Positions 7,680 to 17,185 of a stretch of DNA of 64,000 bases are shown here, one piece after another. The position numbers and the translations under genes were made by a program. Below the pieces are notes generated by a model. It was given only the letters and a program-made list of their open reading frames with translations. It did not search any database and had not been told where the DNA came from. Every line of letters begins with the position of its first letter. Within the stretch, counting starts at the first letter, position 1. This DNA is from Planctomycetota bacterium (lineage in GTDB: Bacteria; Planctomycetota; Uabimicrobiia; Uabimicrobiales; Uabimicrobiaceae), in assembly GCA_029260735.1 (NCBI GenBank), contig JAJDCR010000020.1, positions 62,001-126,000 on the forward strand, read 5' to 3'.

Positions 7680-9368
7680 TTATGCTAAGAAAGAAGATTG
7701 CCGAACCCAGGCAGACTGGTAAGCACCCAGAGAATATTTGCCTTCGCCTTGAAATCTTAGATTTTCTAAAATATCTTCTCCTCGCACTTCCATCTCTATT
7801 TCCTTACTTCCCAAGTTATGTATAATAAGGAAACTCTCTTCTCCATAATTTCTTTCATAGCGCAGTAGGGGAGAGGATGTTTTAGGACTAAACTGAATTT
7901 GTCCTTGGCGTAAAGCAGGGGATTGAGATCGCTCTCGAAGAAGTTTTTGCAGGCCAGAAAAAATTTGCTGAGCAGGGGAGCCTAGGGTGGATAAATCAGT
8001 TTCGATTTTTGCCCAGTCGAGTTTTCCTCGGCAAAGATTACGAGTATCAGCATGCCCGGTCAATTTGTACATGTAGTCAAAAAAATCTGGGTTGTTTTCT
8101 GTGGCAACTTCGTCTCCGTAGTAGAGAATGGGAGTACCAGGAAGAGTAAAGAGAATAGAGTAAGCGAGAAGAACTTTAGCAGGTTCTTCGTCTAAGAGAT
8201 GGTAGAGCCGAGAGGCAATTCCTTGGCCCTCACGAAAACTCCAAGCAGGATCTTTGCAGTAATAGCGGTTCATCAGGTCTTGTTCATGGGGAGTTGTCAT
8301 CTCTAAGGTGAGTTCATCGTGGCAACGAAGGAAGAGAAACCATTGGCATTTCTCTGGTATGGCAGGAGTTTCTTGGAAAACTCGGCTGAGTTGCTCTTGT
8401 TCTTGGGTTGCTATACAGGCAAAAATTTGTCGCATGAGAGGGAAGTGATAGGCGGCTTGGCATTCGTCTGCTTGTCCAAAATACCTGACAATCTCTTCTG
8501 TGGGTTGGCAAGCTTCGGCCAGTAAAAGAGCTCCTGGTTGAAGGTAATCCATGGCGGCTCGCAAGAGTTTGATAATTTGATGGCATTGGGGTAGACTCTC
8601 GCAATTGCTCCCTTCTTCTTTCCATAAATAGGGAATGGCATCTAAGCGAAAACCATCTATTCCTCTTTGCCGCCAAAAAATCATGATATCAACCATGTAT
8701 TGAATAAGTTTAGGGTTACGATAGTTCCAATCAGGTTGGCTTTCATAAAAACGGTGTAGATAATACTCTTTGTTTTCAGGGACATATTCCCAGTTACTCG
8801 TACATAGTCCTTGGAAAATAATCCGAGCTTGGCTATACTCTTTTCCTGTGGAGCTCCAAATAAAGTAGTCTCGGTAAGGAGATTCTGGATTATTTTTTGC
8901 CTCCTTAAAAAAGGGGTGCTCAAAGGAGCAATGATTTAAGACCAAATCAAAAATAACTCGAATTCCTTCTTCTCTTGCATGGGCAAGAAACTCTTCAAAA
9001 ACAACTAAAGCTTCTTCTTTGGTTTTTACTCCCGCAAGTTCTGGTCGAATGGCAAGATAGTCTCTTACATCATAGCCGGCATCACGCATAGGAGAGTCTA
9101 GTACCGGTAAAAGCCAAAGGCAATTGACCCCCAGGCTTTTGAGGTAGCTGAGTTTACTTTTGAGGCCATGAAAATCTTCTTGAAAAAGATCGACATAGAG
9201 AGAATAGATAACAGCATCTTGGTACCAATGAGGCTCCTTAATGGGATGATGAGCAAAGTGATTTTCTTTGGCTTGGTCTAGCTGAGCAATAAGGCTCTGA
9301 AAGTCTTCTTCGGCTCTTTCTTGGTATAGGGTACTCCAACAAGAACGCATTTTTTCTAAGTATGTCAT
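7680..9368 (-). CDS. GH13 alpha-amylase-family enzyme, trehalose-synthase-like
   Basis: A 562-residue cytosolic GH13 enzyme. The opening WYQDAVIYSLYVDLF and the block DSPMRDAGYDVRDY match the trehalose synthase branch. Conserved regions are DLVLNH (near 149-154 of the longer reading), GFRLDAIP with nucleophile Asp243, LLAEA with acid/base Glu285, and RCHDELTLE with the stabilising His-Asp near 350. YHFPLM after the third region is also typical of trehalose synthases. Length fits that group (maltose to trehalose interconversion), but other maltosidase or glucosidase activities remain possible. The ATG at 9368 has GAGGAG upstream, so the eight-residue longer reading is not preferred. It diverges from a GST-like gene and no other trehalose gene is nearby. 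Confidence 0.85.
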   Translation of the reverse strand: MTYLEKMRSCWSTLYQERAEEDFQSLIAQLDQAKENHFAHHPIKEPHWYQDAVIYSLYVDLFQEDFHGLKSKLSYLKSLGVNCLWLLPVLDSPMRDAGYDVRDYLAIRPELAGVKTKEEALVVFEEFLAHAREEGIRVIFDLVLNHCSFEHPFFKEAKNNPESPYRDYFIWSSTGKEYSQARIIFQGLCTSNWEYVPENKEYYLHRFYESQPDWNYRNPKLIQYMVDIMIFWRQRGIDGFRLDAIPYLWKEEGSNCESLPQCHQIIKLLRAAMDYLQPGALLLAEACQPTEEIVRYFGQADECQAAYHFPLMRQIFACIATQEQEQLSRVFQETPAIPEKCQWFLFLRCHDELTLEMTTPHEQDLMNRYYCKDPAWSFREGQGIASRLYHLLDEEPAKVLLAYSILFTLPGTPILYYGDEVATENNPDFFDYMYKLTGHADTRNLCRGKLDWAKIETDLSTLGSPAQQIFSGLQKLLRERSQSPALRQGQIQFSPKTSSPLLRYERNYGEESFLIIHNLGSKEIEMEVRGEDILENLRFQGEGKYSLGAYQSAWVRQSSFLA

Positions 9369-9459
9369 GAGGGCTCCTCGTTTTATGATCAACTTTTAAT
9401 TTTGCTGTGTTTTATGGTTTTATCTGCTAGTTTTTTTACAAGTCTCCCAGGAAGTAAAG

Positions 9460-10095
9460 ATGGCTATATTATACACTTTTCGACGTTGCCCCTATGCTAT
9501 TCGGGCTCGTATGGCTTTGGCTGCTGCGGAAATACCTTTTGAAATTCGAGAAGTTATTTTACGGAATAAACCGCCAGAGATGTTAGAAATTTCTCCTAAG
9601 GGTACGGTTCCTGTTTTGCTTATTAATGAGAGCAGCAGAGTAATAGAGGAAAGTTTGGATATTATGTATTGGGCTTTAGAGCAAAACAGTTCCTTGCCTT
9701 GGCTTAATTTTTCCTCCGAAGTAAAAAAAGAGATTCTGGGGCTTATCGCTGAAAATGACACTCGTTTTAAACACAGTTTAGATCGGTATAAATATGCTGA
9801 TCGTTATGAGCTTGACCCGCAGGAACATCGTTCTTTAGCGGAGGTTTTTTTACAAGAATTAGAGTTAAGATTAACAGAAGATGTTTTTCTTTTTGGGCCA
9901 GATATTTCTCTTGCCGATATTGCGATATTTCCTTTTATCCGTCAATTTTCCAAAGTTGATTTAGATTGGTTTTCTAAAACTCCTTATGAAAACTTAAAAA
10001 AATGGCTAGAGTATCATTTAGAAAGTGAACTTTTTCTAAGAGTGATGAAGAAGCACTCTCCCTGGAAGAAAGAAAATCCACAAAAAATAAGCTGA
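9460..10095 (+). CDS. Glutathione S-transferase family protein
   Basis: A 211-residue protein with an N-terminal thioredoxin-like domain. CPYAIRARMAL places Cys10 at the usual active-site helix, and SPKGTVPVLL supplies the cis-proline loop. The segment VIEESLDIMYWAL contains the E-S pair that contacts the glutathione backbone. The C-terminal all-helical domain includes FGPDISLADIAIFPFIRQF, with the N-capping-box pattern of GSTs. The start is supported by AGGAAG at 9449-9454. The Cys in the active-site position suggests a glutaredoxin-like or omega/beta-type enzyme rather than a classical conjugating GST. The substrate is unknown. The stop codon overlaps a short motif also found at 22424. Confidence 0.85.
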   Translation: MAILYTFRRCPYAIRARMALAAAEIPFEIREVILRNKPPEMLEISPKGTVPVLLINESSRVIEESLDIMYWALEQNSSLPWLNFSSEVKKEILGLIAENDTRFKHSLDRYKYADRYELDPQEHRSLAEVFLQELELRLTEDVFLFGPDISLADIAIFPFIRQFSKVDLDWFSKTPYENLKKWLEYHLESELFLRVMKKHSPWKKENPQKIS

Positions 10096-10256
10096 ATAAG
10101 GACACGCCCTACTTCATGAGAGAAATCTAAGGGCCTACGAAAAAATCCTTGCAAAGAGAGATCTTTCCATGTAACTTCTGTGATAATATTTTATCGAAAA
10201 ACAAATACAAAACAAATATAAAACAATTCCCCGTTTTTTCCAAACAGGACACTTAT

Positions 10257-12347
10257 ATGAACGAAAAACCTCTTTTGCCTCCTTGCGCAGAAAAAATCGA
10301 CAAAGAAATCCGCTATCATGATGAAACTTTTCAAGATCCTTACTTTTGGCTTCGAGAGAAAGAAAATCCTAAGGTCATTGAACACTTGAAAGCAGAAAAC
10401 AGCTATACGGAGTCTTTTATGAAAGATTCTGGAGAGTTTCAAGAAGAGCTTTACCAGGAAATGAAGGGAAGAATCAAGGAAGTCGATTTCTCGGTTCCTG
10501 TTTTGCGTGATGGTTATTATTACTACTCGCGCAGCGAAGAGAAAAAAGAGTATCGAGTTTGCTGCCGAAAAAAGGGTTCTCTGGATAATCCTGAAGAAAT
10601 CCTTCTCGATTTAAATAAGCTAGCGGAGGGAAAAGAATATCTCTCCTTGGGGGTATACAGTATAAGTCCTAATCATCGCTTTTTGGCCTATTCTCTTGAT
10701 GACGATGGTTCGGAATCCTTCACTTTGTATATTAAGGACTTAGAAAAAAAAGAGCTTTTACCAGAAAAGTTTATTAATACCTCTTATAGTGCTACTTGGG
10801 CTAGCGATAACCAAACTCTTTTTTATACTGTTTTAGATGATATGAAGCGCCCTTACCGACTTTTTAGCCATGAATTGGGAGGAGATCCGAAAGAGGCTCA
10901 CTTGGTCTATGAAGAGAAGGACGAGTCTTTCTTCTTGGGAGTATCCAAATGCAAAAGCAGAGAGTACCTTTTTCTTCAGTTGTCAAGCCAAGTAACTAGT
11001 GAAGTTCATTTTCTTAAAAGCGACAATCCCAAAGGAAATTTTCAGTTAGTTCAAGCTCGGGAACATGGAGTGGAGTATGGCCTTGCCCACCACCAAGACT
11101 ATTTCTATATTCTAACGAACTACGAGGCTCTTAATTTCCAGTTGATGAAAACTCCTCTGACTCAAGTGAGCCGAGAAAATTGGGAAGTAGTGGTTGCCCA
11201 CCGACCAGAAGTTAAGGTCGAGGGGATAGAGACTTTTGAAAAATACTTAGTTCTTTATGAGAGAGAGAAAGGTCTTCTCCAAATCCACATAACGGACCTG
11301 GACAAACAAGAGAGCCATTATGTGAATTTTCCCGAACCAGTCTACACTATTTATTCTCACTCTTTCCCGAACTACCAAGGAAGCCTTTTACGTTTCAGTT
11401 ATACTTCATTAGTCACTCCTCACTCTGTTTTTGACTATGATATGACTACTCGCCAGCGAGAGCTTAAAAAAGAGCAAGAGATTATCGGGGGCTACGAAAA
11501 GAGCCTCTATCATTGTGAGCGTATCTTTGCCCCCTCTCATGATGGAGTCGAAGTCCCTATTTCTCTTGTTTACAAAGGAGAACTAGACAAGAATGGCCTT
11601 CGCCCTCTATACCTTTATGCTTATGGCTCATACGGCTATAGCATTGATCCTTCTTTTAGCCTTTCGCGCTTAAGTCTTTTGGATCGTGGTTTTGTTTTTG
11701 CTATTGCTCATATCCGAGGAGGAAGTTCCCTTGGTCGGTCTTGGTACGAGCAGGGAAAGATGGTGCACAAGAAGAATACTTTCCGAGATTTTATTTCCTG
11801 TGCAGAGCATTTGGTTCAAGAAAGATATACGAACTCAGACCGTATAGCGATTTCAGGAGGTAGTGCGGGCGGACTTTTAATGGGAGCTGTACTTAATATG
11901 CGCGGCGATTTGTTCCAAGTGGCTGTTGCTGATGTTCCTTTTGTCGATGTGATTAACACCATGATGGATTCGAGTCTTCCTCTCACTGTAATAGAGTACG
12001 ATGAGTGGGGAAACCCTAATGAAAAAGAGTACTTCGATTACATGAAAAGCTACTCTCCTTATGATAATGTACAAGCTAAAAATTATCCCAATATTTTGGT
12101 TACAGCAGGACTTAATGACCCTCGTGTACAGTATTGGGAACCAGCTAAGTGGGTAGCCAAACTCCGGGAAATGAAAACAGACGATAATGTCCTTCTACTA
12201 AAGACGAATATGGGAGCAGGACATGGAGGAGCCTCGGGACGCTACGAGAGACTAAAAGAATTGGCTTTTGAATACAGCTTTATTTTTAAAATACTAGGGA
12301 TTAGTAATAAGATGATCGGCTGTGAGGAAAGAAATTTAGCTAGTTAA
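10257..12347 (+). CDS. ptrB: Oligopeptidase B-type serine peptidase (S9A)
   Basis: A 696-residue prolyl-oligopeptidase-family enzyme. The N-terminal half forms the beta-propeller (DPYFWLREKENP opens it). The C-terminal half is an alpha/beta hydrolase with GGSAGG (Ser536), NDPRVQYWEPAKW (Asp621) and GAGHGG (His656) as the catalytic triad. The arrangement and IRGGSSLGRSWYEQGK match oligopeptidase B, which cleaves short peptides after basic residues in the cytosol. The start at 10257 has AGGA seven bases upstream. A 36-residue upstream extension is possible in frame but has unusual composition and no ribosome binding site. There is no signal peptide. Confidence 0.9.
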   Translation: MNEKPLLPPCAEKIDKEIRYHDETFQDPYFWLREKENPKVIEHLKAENSYTESFMKDSGEFQEELYQEMKGRIKEVDFSVPVLRDGYYYYSRSEEKKEYRVCCRKKGSLDNPEEILLDLNKLAEGKEYLSLGVYSISPNHRFLAYSLDDDGSESFTLYIKDLEKKELLPEKFINTSYSATWASDNQTLFYTVLDDMKRPYRLFSHELGGDPKEAHLVYEEKDESFFLGVSKCKSREYLFLQLSSQVTSEVHFLKSDNPKGNFQLVQAREHGVEYGLAHHQDYFYILTNYEALNFQLMKTPLTQVSRENWEVVVAHRPEVKVEGIETFEKYLVLYEREKGLLQIHITDLDKQESHYVNFPEPVYTIYSHSFPNYQGSLLRFSYTSLVTPHSVFDYDMTTRQRELKKEQEIIGGYEKSLYHCERIFAPSHDGVEVPISLVYKGELDKNGLRPLYLYAYGSYGYSIDPSFSLSRLSLLDRGFVFAIAHIRGGSSLGRSWYEQGKMVHKKNTFRDFISCAEHLVQERYTNSDRIAISGGSAGGLLMGAVLNMRGDLFQVAVADVPFVDVINTMMDSSLPLTVIEYDEWGNPNEKEYFDYMKSYSPYDNVQAKNYPNILVTAGLNDPRVQYWEPAKWVAKLREMKTDDNVLLLKTNMGAGHGGASGRYERLKELAFEYSFIFKILGISNKMIGCEERNLAS

Positions 12348-12371
12348 GTAGTCGGTTACTTAACTAGCTAA
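12336..12371 (+). terminator. Perfect 15-bp hairpin overlapping the ptrB stop codon
   Basis: The arms at 12336-12350 and 12357-12371 are exact reverse complements around the six-base loop GTCGGT. The TAA stop of the peptidase gene lies within the left arm. Only a weak T-rich stretch follows (TTCTTTA). It may be a terminator or an attenuating hairpin before the gene at 12400. Confidence 0.6.
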
Positions 12372-12399
12372 TTCTTTACGATTCTAAGGAGCAAAAACT

Positions 12400-12972
12400 G
12401 TGACAGAACAATCTCCAGAAGAAAAAAAGTGGGAGGCCGAAAGGCTGAGACTCTTAGGAAAATTTAATAGAGTGATTAAAGAGCATAATATTCCAGAAAA
12501 AGAGAAAGAAGTCGATCTTATTTTGGATACCTTTCATAAATCTATGCAGGATGGAAAAATTCCACAAGATCAATGGGAAAAGGAAGGCCAGAAGTTACTC
12601 GATACTTTTCAGCTAGCGGCACAACAGTATCGAGTTGTGACCAATCCGATGAGAGTTTATGCCTCGGTGATTTTTTTTGCTTGTGTTATTTTCCTAGGCA
12701 TAGGTTATTACTTTTGGCAAGAGTTTGCTTACATAAGTCAGATGAAAATGGAGACGAATGAGGAAACGAATAAAAAACAGACAAAGCAGGTAAAAACTCT
12801 CGATGAAGAAATTATTACCTTAGAAGTTTTGTTGAGCCAACTTAAGAAAGATGAAGACAAAGAGGTTCGAGCTCATCTTCAAGAGAAAATCAAAGCTTTA
12901 AAAGCCCAGAAAGAGGAAGCAAAAGAAAAAAATTCTGCTAGTTCTGATGAAAAAATAGAAGAGAAAAAATAG
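12400..12972 (+). CDS. Single-pass membrane protein with coiled coil, unknown function
   Basis: A 190-residue protein starting with GTG, supported by AAGGAG at 12386-12391. The first 80 residues are charged and helical. One transmembrane segment (VYASVIFFACVIFLGIGYYFW) follows, and then a Glu/Lys-rich coiled coil (DEEIITLEVLLSQLKKDEDKE). I do not recognise a family. The topology is that of a membrane-anchored scaffold or adaptor, which is inference only. It is separated from ptrB by a strong hairpin and converges almost end-to-end with the next gene. Confidence 0.65.
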   Translation: MTEQSPEEKKWEAERLRLLGKFNRVIKEHNIPEKEKEVDLILDTFHKSMQDGKIPQDQWEKEGQKLLDTFQLAAQQYRVVTNPMRVYASVIFFACVIFLGIGYYFWQEFAYISQMKMETNEETNKKQTKQVKTLDEEIITLEVLLSQLKKDEDKEVRAHLQEKIKALKAQKEEAKEKNSASSDEKIEEKK

Positions 12973-12975
12973 CTC

Positions 12976-15315
12976 TCACTTGTTTGCTTCTATCCACTCA
13001 CTGATAGCTCGGTATTTAGGAGCTTCTTTTAAGGGTTGGTTTTGGTATTCTAAAGTCCCCCACGATCCCCATTTACTGAAACGCCCTATGTGGTTAAAGT
13101 TAACAAATAGATTTATGCCTTCTTTTTGAATCATATTTAGATACTCTTTATACCGAGATCCCATCCGAGGATCTCGGTTTGCTGCCTGTAATATCTCGGT
13201 AAGACGATCATCATTTTCAGCTCCTTGACTCCCCACAAAATGCTGTCCTCCTTCATAGCAAACTAAGTTCCATCCTTGCTCGTTGGCCAATATTTTTTGT
13301 TGTTGGATAGACTCTCGGATTCTTTCGATGGACTTTTGAGATACTGTTGTGACAAGTTCTTCTAAGGAAGGGTAACCATTTTGCTCTATGCTTCTGGGAG
13401 TATAGCTTTCTCCAAAATAAGGGGCTATGGCCAAGCAATTTGGCATGATCATCTCAGGATTAATTTTATGATCGAAAAGAGCTTTGATTCTCATTCGGGT
13501 GAGATAGATGTTCACTGCTTGAGTGGCGAGCACTTTTTGCAAACGACTGTCATCTTGAAATTTGTCGAGGAATATCTTCCAAATTTCCACCGAACGCAAA
13601 GTAGTGTAACGCTGCCCAGATTGCCAGCGATCAGCTCCTAAACCTAATTTCTCTCCTTTGTCCTGAATATAAACTGTCTGAGAAAAAGGCCCTGCTGTGT
13701 TCCAAGTTTCATTTGAGTATTCCACGTAAACTTTAAGAGTAGGGTCTAGTTTTTCTTGGATGAGACGAGCACTTTCCCGAACATAGTTGTCATCGGCAGC
13801 GTGGGGAAGGCAAAACCAGAAATCTTGCTGGAGTCGGTTGGATAGATTGATCATATACTCCAGAGATGCTCCTTGAGCTCGTGTTTGAGTATTAGAAGAA
13901 GGAGTGGTTCGGTCTTTCCATAGCTGAGAAGGAGAGGCGTTGGTTTTTTGCCAATCCATAAAACGCAAACAAGAAAAGTTTTTTAGAGATTCTAAAAATA
14001 AGGGATGAAAAGGAGTTTTGCGATATTTTTGGATAAAATTTGGAGCAATCAAGCGAAAGTCTCGCAGATAATCAGCCCCTCCTGTTTGGTGAATGTCTAA
14101 AGCAAAAGTACCTGATTCATGGACTTCAAACTGGAAGCGCCGGAGACCTTTTCTTTGCGACTGGAGTGATTGGTCTCCTCCTGGCCAGCGTACTCGTAAT
14201 CGTCCTTTTCCTCGAAAGAGGAGAGTGTATTTTCCATAGATTTCTGGTAGGAAAATGATGGTGTGAATAATTTGTGACTCTTGTCCAGAAGTAGGAAAAA
14301 AAGGCACTTGAGTAGCATAACCATTTTTATCACGAGGAATTAGATGGGCTAGGTTACTGTCCCATTGCCCACCACTTTCATTGCGGGTGCGCCAATCCCT
14401 AGAACGCTTAAAAATATCAACAAAAACCCAATGGCTTCCCCAATCAACGATTCCACCTAAATTTGTTCCTATTTGCATTTTCTCCAAAGTAACAGGAATA
14501 AAATTTCCTTTTATTTTGCAATTTTGATCCATCGTAAAAACTAGAGGATTACCTAGACTTGTTTTGCTCCCTTGCCAGCCAGAAAAGCGATACCCCGCCT
14601 CAGGGATAGCTCTAAGAGAGACATCTGTTCCTTCTTTGATTTGATCAGCATCGGGAGTTGTCATGACAACTCCTCCTTGGCTAGAGCTTAACTTTAGAGA
14701 ATAGACCTTACCGGAAAAACTTTTGATTTCAAATTTTGTTAACGTTGTAATATGATTGTAGTTTGCTCCAAAAGCATAGACTCTAAACTCTACTGGCTTG
14801 GTGATTTTTCGATATTTTTTAGGTAGAAAAAAGCTATAGTGATGCTCCTGAGAATTTCCACTTTCAACATAAGGTGTGGTGAAATGAACCTTACTGGTCT
14901 TAAACCCCTTTAGGTTAGAGAGTATGGCGTAGCGACGAGGAGAATGCCAGCTCTCTCTTCGAATAGAAAAGCTAACTTCCATTTCCCCTAGGTTAAGTGC
15001 TTTTTTCGTAGGCTGTAAGCGAAAAGCAATGTACTCTTTTCGGCTGAGAGCATCTGCTAAAGTAGATTCACGTTCAGCAGGGCCGTTTACGCTGAATCCA
15101 AAACCATTGTTTACCTCTCGACGTCCTTCTGCTCCTTCTCCTAAAAACCATCCTGAAAAACGAATTCCAGGAGATAAAGCCTGAAAAGATTTCCACGGAG
15201 TGTTTATTCCAGGACTTTGTCCTTGAAAATCGCAGACTAAAAGATCTTCTGCGGTCAAAACAGAATAAAAAAAGACCAATGGAAGAAAGAAGGGAATTAT
15301 TCTAGAGAAGTGCAT
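12976..15315 (-). CDS. Large secreted protein with InlB-type repeat and glycosidase-like C-terminal half
   Basis: About 779 residues. The ATG at 15315 begins a classical signal peptide (MHFSRIIPFFLPLVFFY, probably cleaved near LTA). A Listeria-Bacteroides/InlB B-type repeat lies near the middle (SQGGVVMTTPDAD to AGYRFSGWQG to CKIKGNFIP). The C-terminal half contains VYVEYSNETWN, AADDNYVRESARL, NLVCYEGGQHF and LFVNFNHIGRF. These recall proteins annotated in planctomycetes as cellulose-binding or glycoside-hydrolase-like, where the E-N pair sits at a TIM-barrel active site. The protein is probably extracellular and active on or attached to polysaccharide; the substrate is unknown. A terminator separates it from the pilin gene upstream. 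Confidence 0.75.
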   Translation of the reverse strand: MHFSRIIPFFLPLVFFYSVLTAEDLLVCDFQGQSPGINTPWKSFQALSPGIRFSGWFLGEGAEGRREVNNGFGFSVNGPAERESTLADALSRKEYIAFRLQPTKKALNLGEMEVSFSIRRESWHSPRRYAILSNLKGFKTSKVHFTTPYVESGNSQEHHYSFFLPKKYRKITKPVEFRVYAFGANYNHITTLTKFEIKSFSGKVYSLKLSSSQGGVVMTTPDADQIKEGTDVSLRAIPEAGYRFSGWQGSKTSLGNPLVFTMDQNCKIKGNFIPVTLEKMQIGTNLGGIVDWGSHWVFVDIFKRSRDWRTRNESGGQWDSNLAHLIPRDKNGYATQVPFFPTSGQESQIIHTIIFLPEIYGKYTLLFRGKGRLRVRWPGGDQSLQSQRKGLRRFQFEVHESGTFALDIHQTGGADYLRDFRLIAPNFIQKYRKTPFHPLFLESLKNFSCLRFMDWQKTNASPSQLWKDRTTPSSNTQTRAQGASLEYMINLSNRLQQDFWFCLPHAADDNYVRESARLIQEKLDPTLKVYVEYSNETWNTAGPFSQTVYIQDKGEKLGLGADRWQSGQRYTTLRSVEIWKIFLDKFQDDSRLQKVLATQAVNIYLTRMRIKALFDHKINPEMIMPNCLAIAPYFGESYTPRSIEQNGYPSLEELVTTVSQKSIERIRESIQQQKILANEQGWNLVCYEGGQHFVGSQGAENDDRLTEILQAANRDPRMGSRYKEYLNMIQKEGINLFVNFNHIGRFSKWGSWGTLEYQNQPLKEAPKYRAISEWIEANK

Positions 15316-15348
15316 GAGTCGATCCTTGTCTGAATGGAAAATGAGGGC

Positions 15349-15391
15349 AAAAAAAAACAACGGATGTCGTTTTGAGGCGAACATTCGTTGT
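15349..15391 (-). terminator. Rho-independent terminator of the pilin gene
   Basis: On the minus strand a stem of 12 pairs, with one mismatch and one bulge, forms between 15378-15391 and 15357-15369. Nine consecutive T residues follow it (15349-15357 read in reverse). It lies just after the pilin stop codon and overlaps the region upstream of the secreted-protein gene. Confidence 0.8.
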
Positions 15392-15408
15392 CTTTGTTTT
15401 GTTCTAAG

Positions 15409-15927
15409 CTATCTTTGAATCCAAAGAGGAATAGGAGTAGAGATGCGATTCTCATCATTTATGTCAAAATTAACAGTTAAATTAAGGTCGGGATTTCCTG
15501 GAATAACCGCTTCGTCAATCTGAGTTTGATTGATCTCTCCTTTGAAGAGCTGATTTCTTTCATCTCCATAAAATGCATTTGCCCCATTATTTTCATTTAA
15601 GGGAATGGCTACGTAAATAAATTTACTAGCGTTACCAACCGTCTCATTGGATTGGTAGTCAAAGGCATAACCTCCTTTGGGGCTGATGTGGGCAAAAAAA
15701 GGTCGAAAATCTGTTGTGTCATCGTTAAAATAAGTTTGCTCATCGTTAGTTGCAGCAAAGCTAGTTGCTGAAACAACGAAATTCCGAACTGCCCCGAAAG
15801 CGGCGCTTTCATTAGCTGTGCGGCGAGCTGTCAAGATGCCAGGGATAGCAATGGATGCTAAAACACCGATGATCGCGACAACGATCATTAGTTCAATTAA
15901 GGTAAAACCCTTGTGTTTAGTCTTCAT
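15409..15927 (-). CDS. Type IV pilin / type II secretion pseudopilin-like protein
   Basis: A 172-residue prepilin. The short basic leader MKTKHKG is followed by FTLIELMIVVAIIGVL, the type III signal sequence cleaved and N-methylated by prepilin peptidase, with Glu5 of the mature protein present. The rest is a small globular domain rich in Asn, Asp and Phe (GYAFDYQSNETVG, FYGDERNQLFKGEI). Such proteins polymerise into pili or pseudopili at the inner membrane. No pilus assembly ATPase is nearby; a PilX-like protein lies 7 kb away at 22798. The gene has its own promoter (16009-16037) and terminator, so it is probably monocistronic and well expressed. Confidence 0.88.
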   Translation of the reverse strand: MKTKHKGFTLIELMIVVAIIGVLASIAIPGILTARRTANESAAFGAVRNFVVSATSFAATNDEQTYFNDDTTDFRPFFAHISPKGGYAFDYQSNETVGNASKFIYVAIPLNENNGANAFYGDERNQLFKGEINQTQIDEAVIPGNPDLNLTVNFDINDENRISTPIPLWIQR

Positions 15928-16008
15928 AATAGAGCCCTTTTTTTAGTGTTTTGATAAATTCTACAAAACTGTTTCTTAGTGCATCCCTATTCCCTAAGAA
16001 CTATTTAT

Positions 16009-16037
16009 AGTATAAACTATTTTAGAGATAATTTCAA
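16009..16037 (-). promoter_or_regulatory. Sigma70-type promoter for the pilin gene
   Basis: Read on the minus strand, TTGAAA (16037-16032) is separated by exactly 17 bases from TATACT (16014-16009). It lies about 80 bp upstream of the pilin ATG. Confidence 0.7.
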
Positions 16038-16192
16038 TCATTCAAGAAATACCTATTTTTATTTGGGAAAAGAGAGTTGTGGTAATCCTCTCTTTTTTCG
16101 CTAAAAACCTGGTATAGGATGGCATTTTTCGCTGGAACCTGGGTATCTAAGAAAAACGTCATCAGGTATCTAAGAGAAAAAAAAGAGAAAAA

Positions 16193-17185
16193 ATGAAAGC
16201 ACTTATCACCGGAGCAACCGGTTTTATCGGCGGAGCTTTAGCCAAAGAGTTGGCTCAAAGGAATTGGCAAGTGACGGCTACAGGCCGAAACTTACGTAAA
16301 GGAGAGGAGCTTCGCCCTTGGGGGATTGATTTTTGTCCAGCTAGTTTGGAGGAGCGGGAGAAGATTATAGGTCTCTGTCAGGGAAAGGATGTTGTCTTTC
16401 ATAGTGGGGCTCTTTCTTCTCCTTGGGGCCGTTATGTGGATTTTTATCAGAGTAATGTTTTGGGAACTCGTAATGTTATCGCGGGTTGTTTAGAGCATGG
16501 CGTGGGGCGTTTGGTTCATGTTTCTTCTCCGGGATTATATTTTAATTACAGGACGCGCTGGGAGATTCGAGAAGAGGATGCTTTTGCTCGCTCTCCGATT
16601 AATGCTTACACCGAGACTAAGTTGATTGCGGAGAGGTCTGTTGATCGGGCTTTTATTGAAGGGCTTGCGGTGGTTACTTTGCGACCTCGGGCTGTTTTTG
16701 GGCCGGGGGATAATGCTATTTTACCTCGAGTGATTCGAGCCTTGCGAGAAAAACGGTTGCCTCGCATTGGCTCCCCTGATACAATAATGGATCTAAGCTA
16801 TATTGACAATGTGGTGGAGGCTCTTATTTTGGCAAGTGTTGCTCCGGGCGTTTTGGGAAAGAAGTATAATATTACCAATGATTCTCCGGTTAAGATTTGG
16901 CCTTTGATTGAGCATATTGCCAAAGAATTGGGGTATTCTCTTGGAGAGAGAGAAATTCCGGCTTCTCTTGTTTTACGAATTGCGAGTATTGTGGAAGGAA
17001 TTCATCGGACTTGTCCTTCTTTGAAAGAACCGAATTTTTTACGCTATAATATAGGGGTTCTTACTACGAGCATGACTTTTGACATTCGAGCGGCCAAAGA
17101 AGATTTGTCATATTGTCCCCAAGTGGGAATAGAGGAAGGGTTAGAGAAATTTATTGATTGGTGGAAAAAATGTATGCCCAGATAA
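16193..17185 (+). CDS. Extended SDR, NAD-dependent epimerase/3beta-HSD family (OleD-like)
   Basis: A 330-residue Rossmann-fold enzyme. GATGFIGG near the N-terminus is the NAD(P) site, and YTETK holds the catalytic Tyr and Lys. RPRAVFGPGDNAILPR and SYIDNVVEALILA match the 3beta-hydroxysteroid dehydrogenase branch that includes OleD, which reduces a beta-keto acyl product. It is the first gene of a tight operon: the metallo-hydrolase start overlaps its end and a KASIII-like synthase follows. Reduction of a condensed long-chain acyl product is a reasonable inference but not proven. Upstream, a short direct repeat (GGTATCTAAGA) occurs at 16141 and 16165. Confidence 0.82.
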   Translation: MKALITGATGFIGGALAKELAQRNWQVTATGRNLRKGEELRPWGIDFCPASLEEREKIIGLCQGKDVVFHSGALSSPWGRYVDFYQSNVLGTRNVIAGCLEHGVGRLVHVSSPGLYFNYRTRWEIREEDAFARSPINAYTETKLIAERSVDRAFIEGLAVVTLRPRAVFGPGDNAILPRVIRALREKRLPRIGSPDTIMDLSYIDNVVEALILASVAPGVLGKKYNITNDSPVKIWPLIEHIAKELGYSLGEREIPASLVLRIASIVEGIHRTCPSLKEPNFLRYNIGVLTTSMTFDIRAAKEDLSYCPQVGIEEGLEKFIDWWKKCMPR

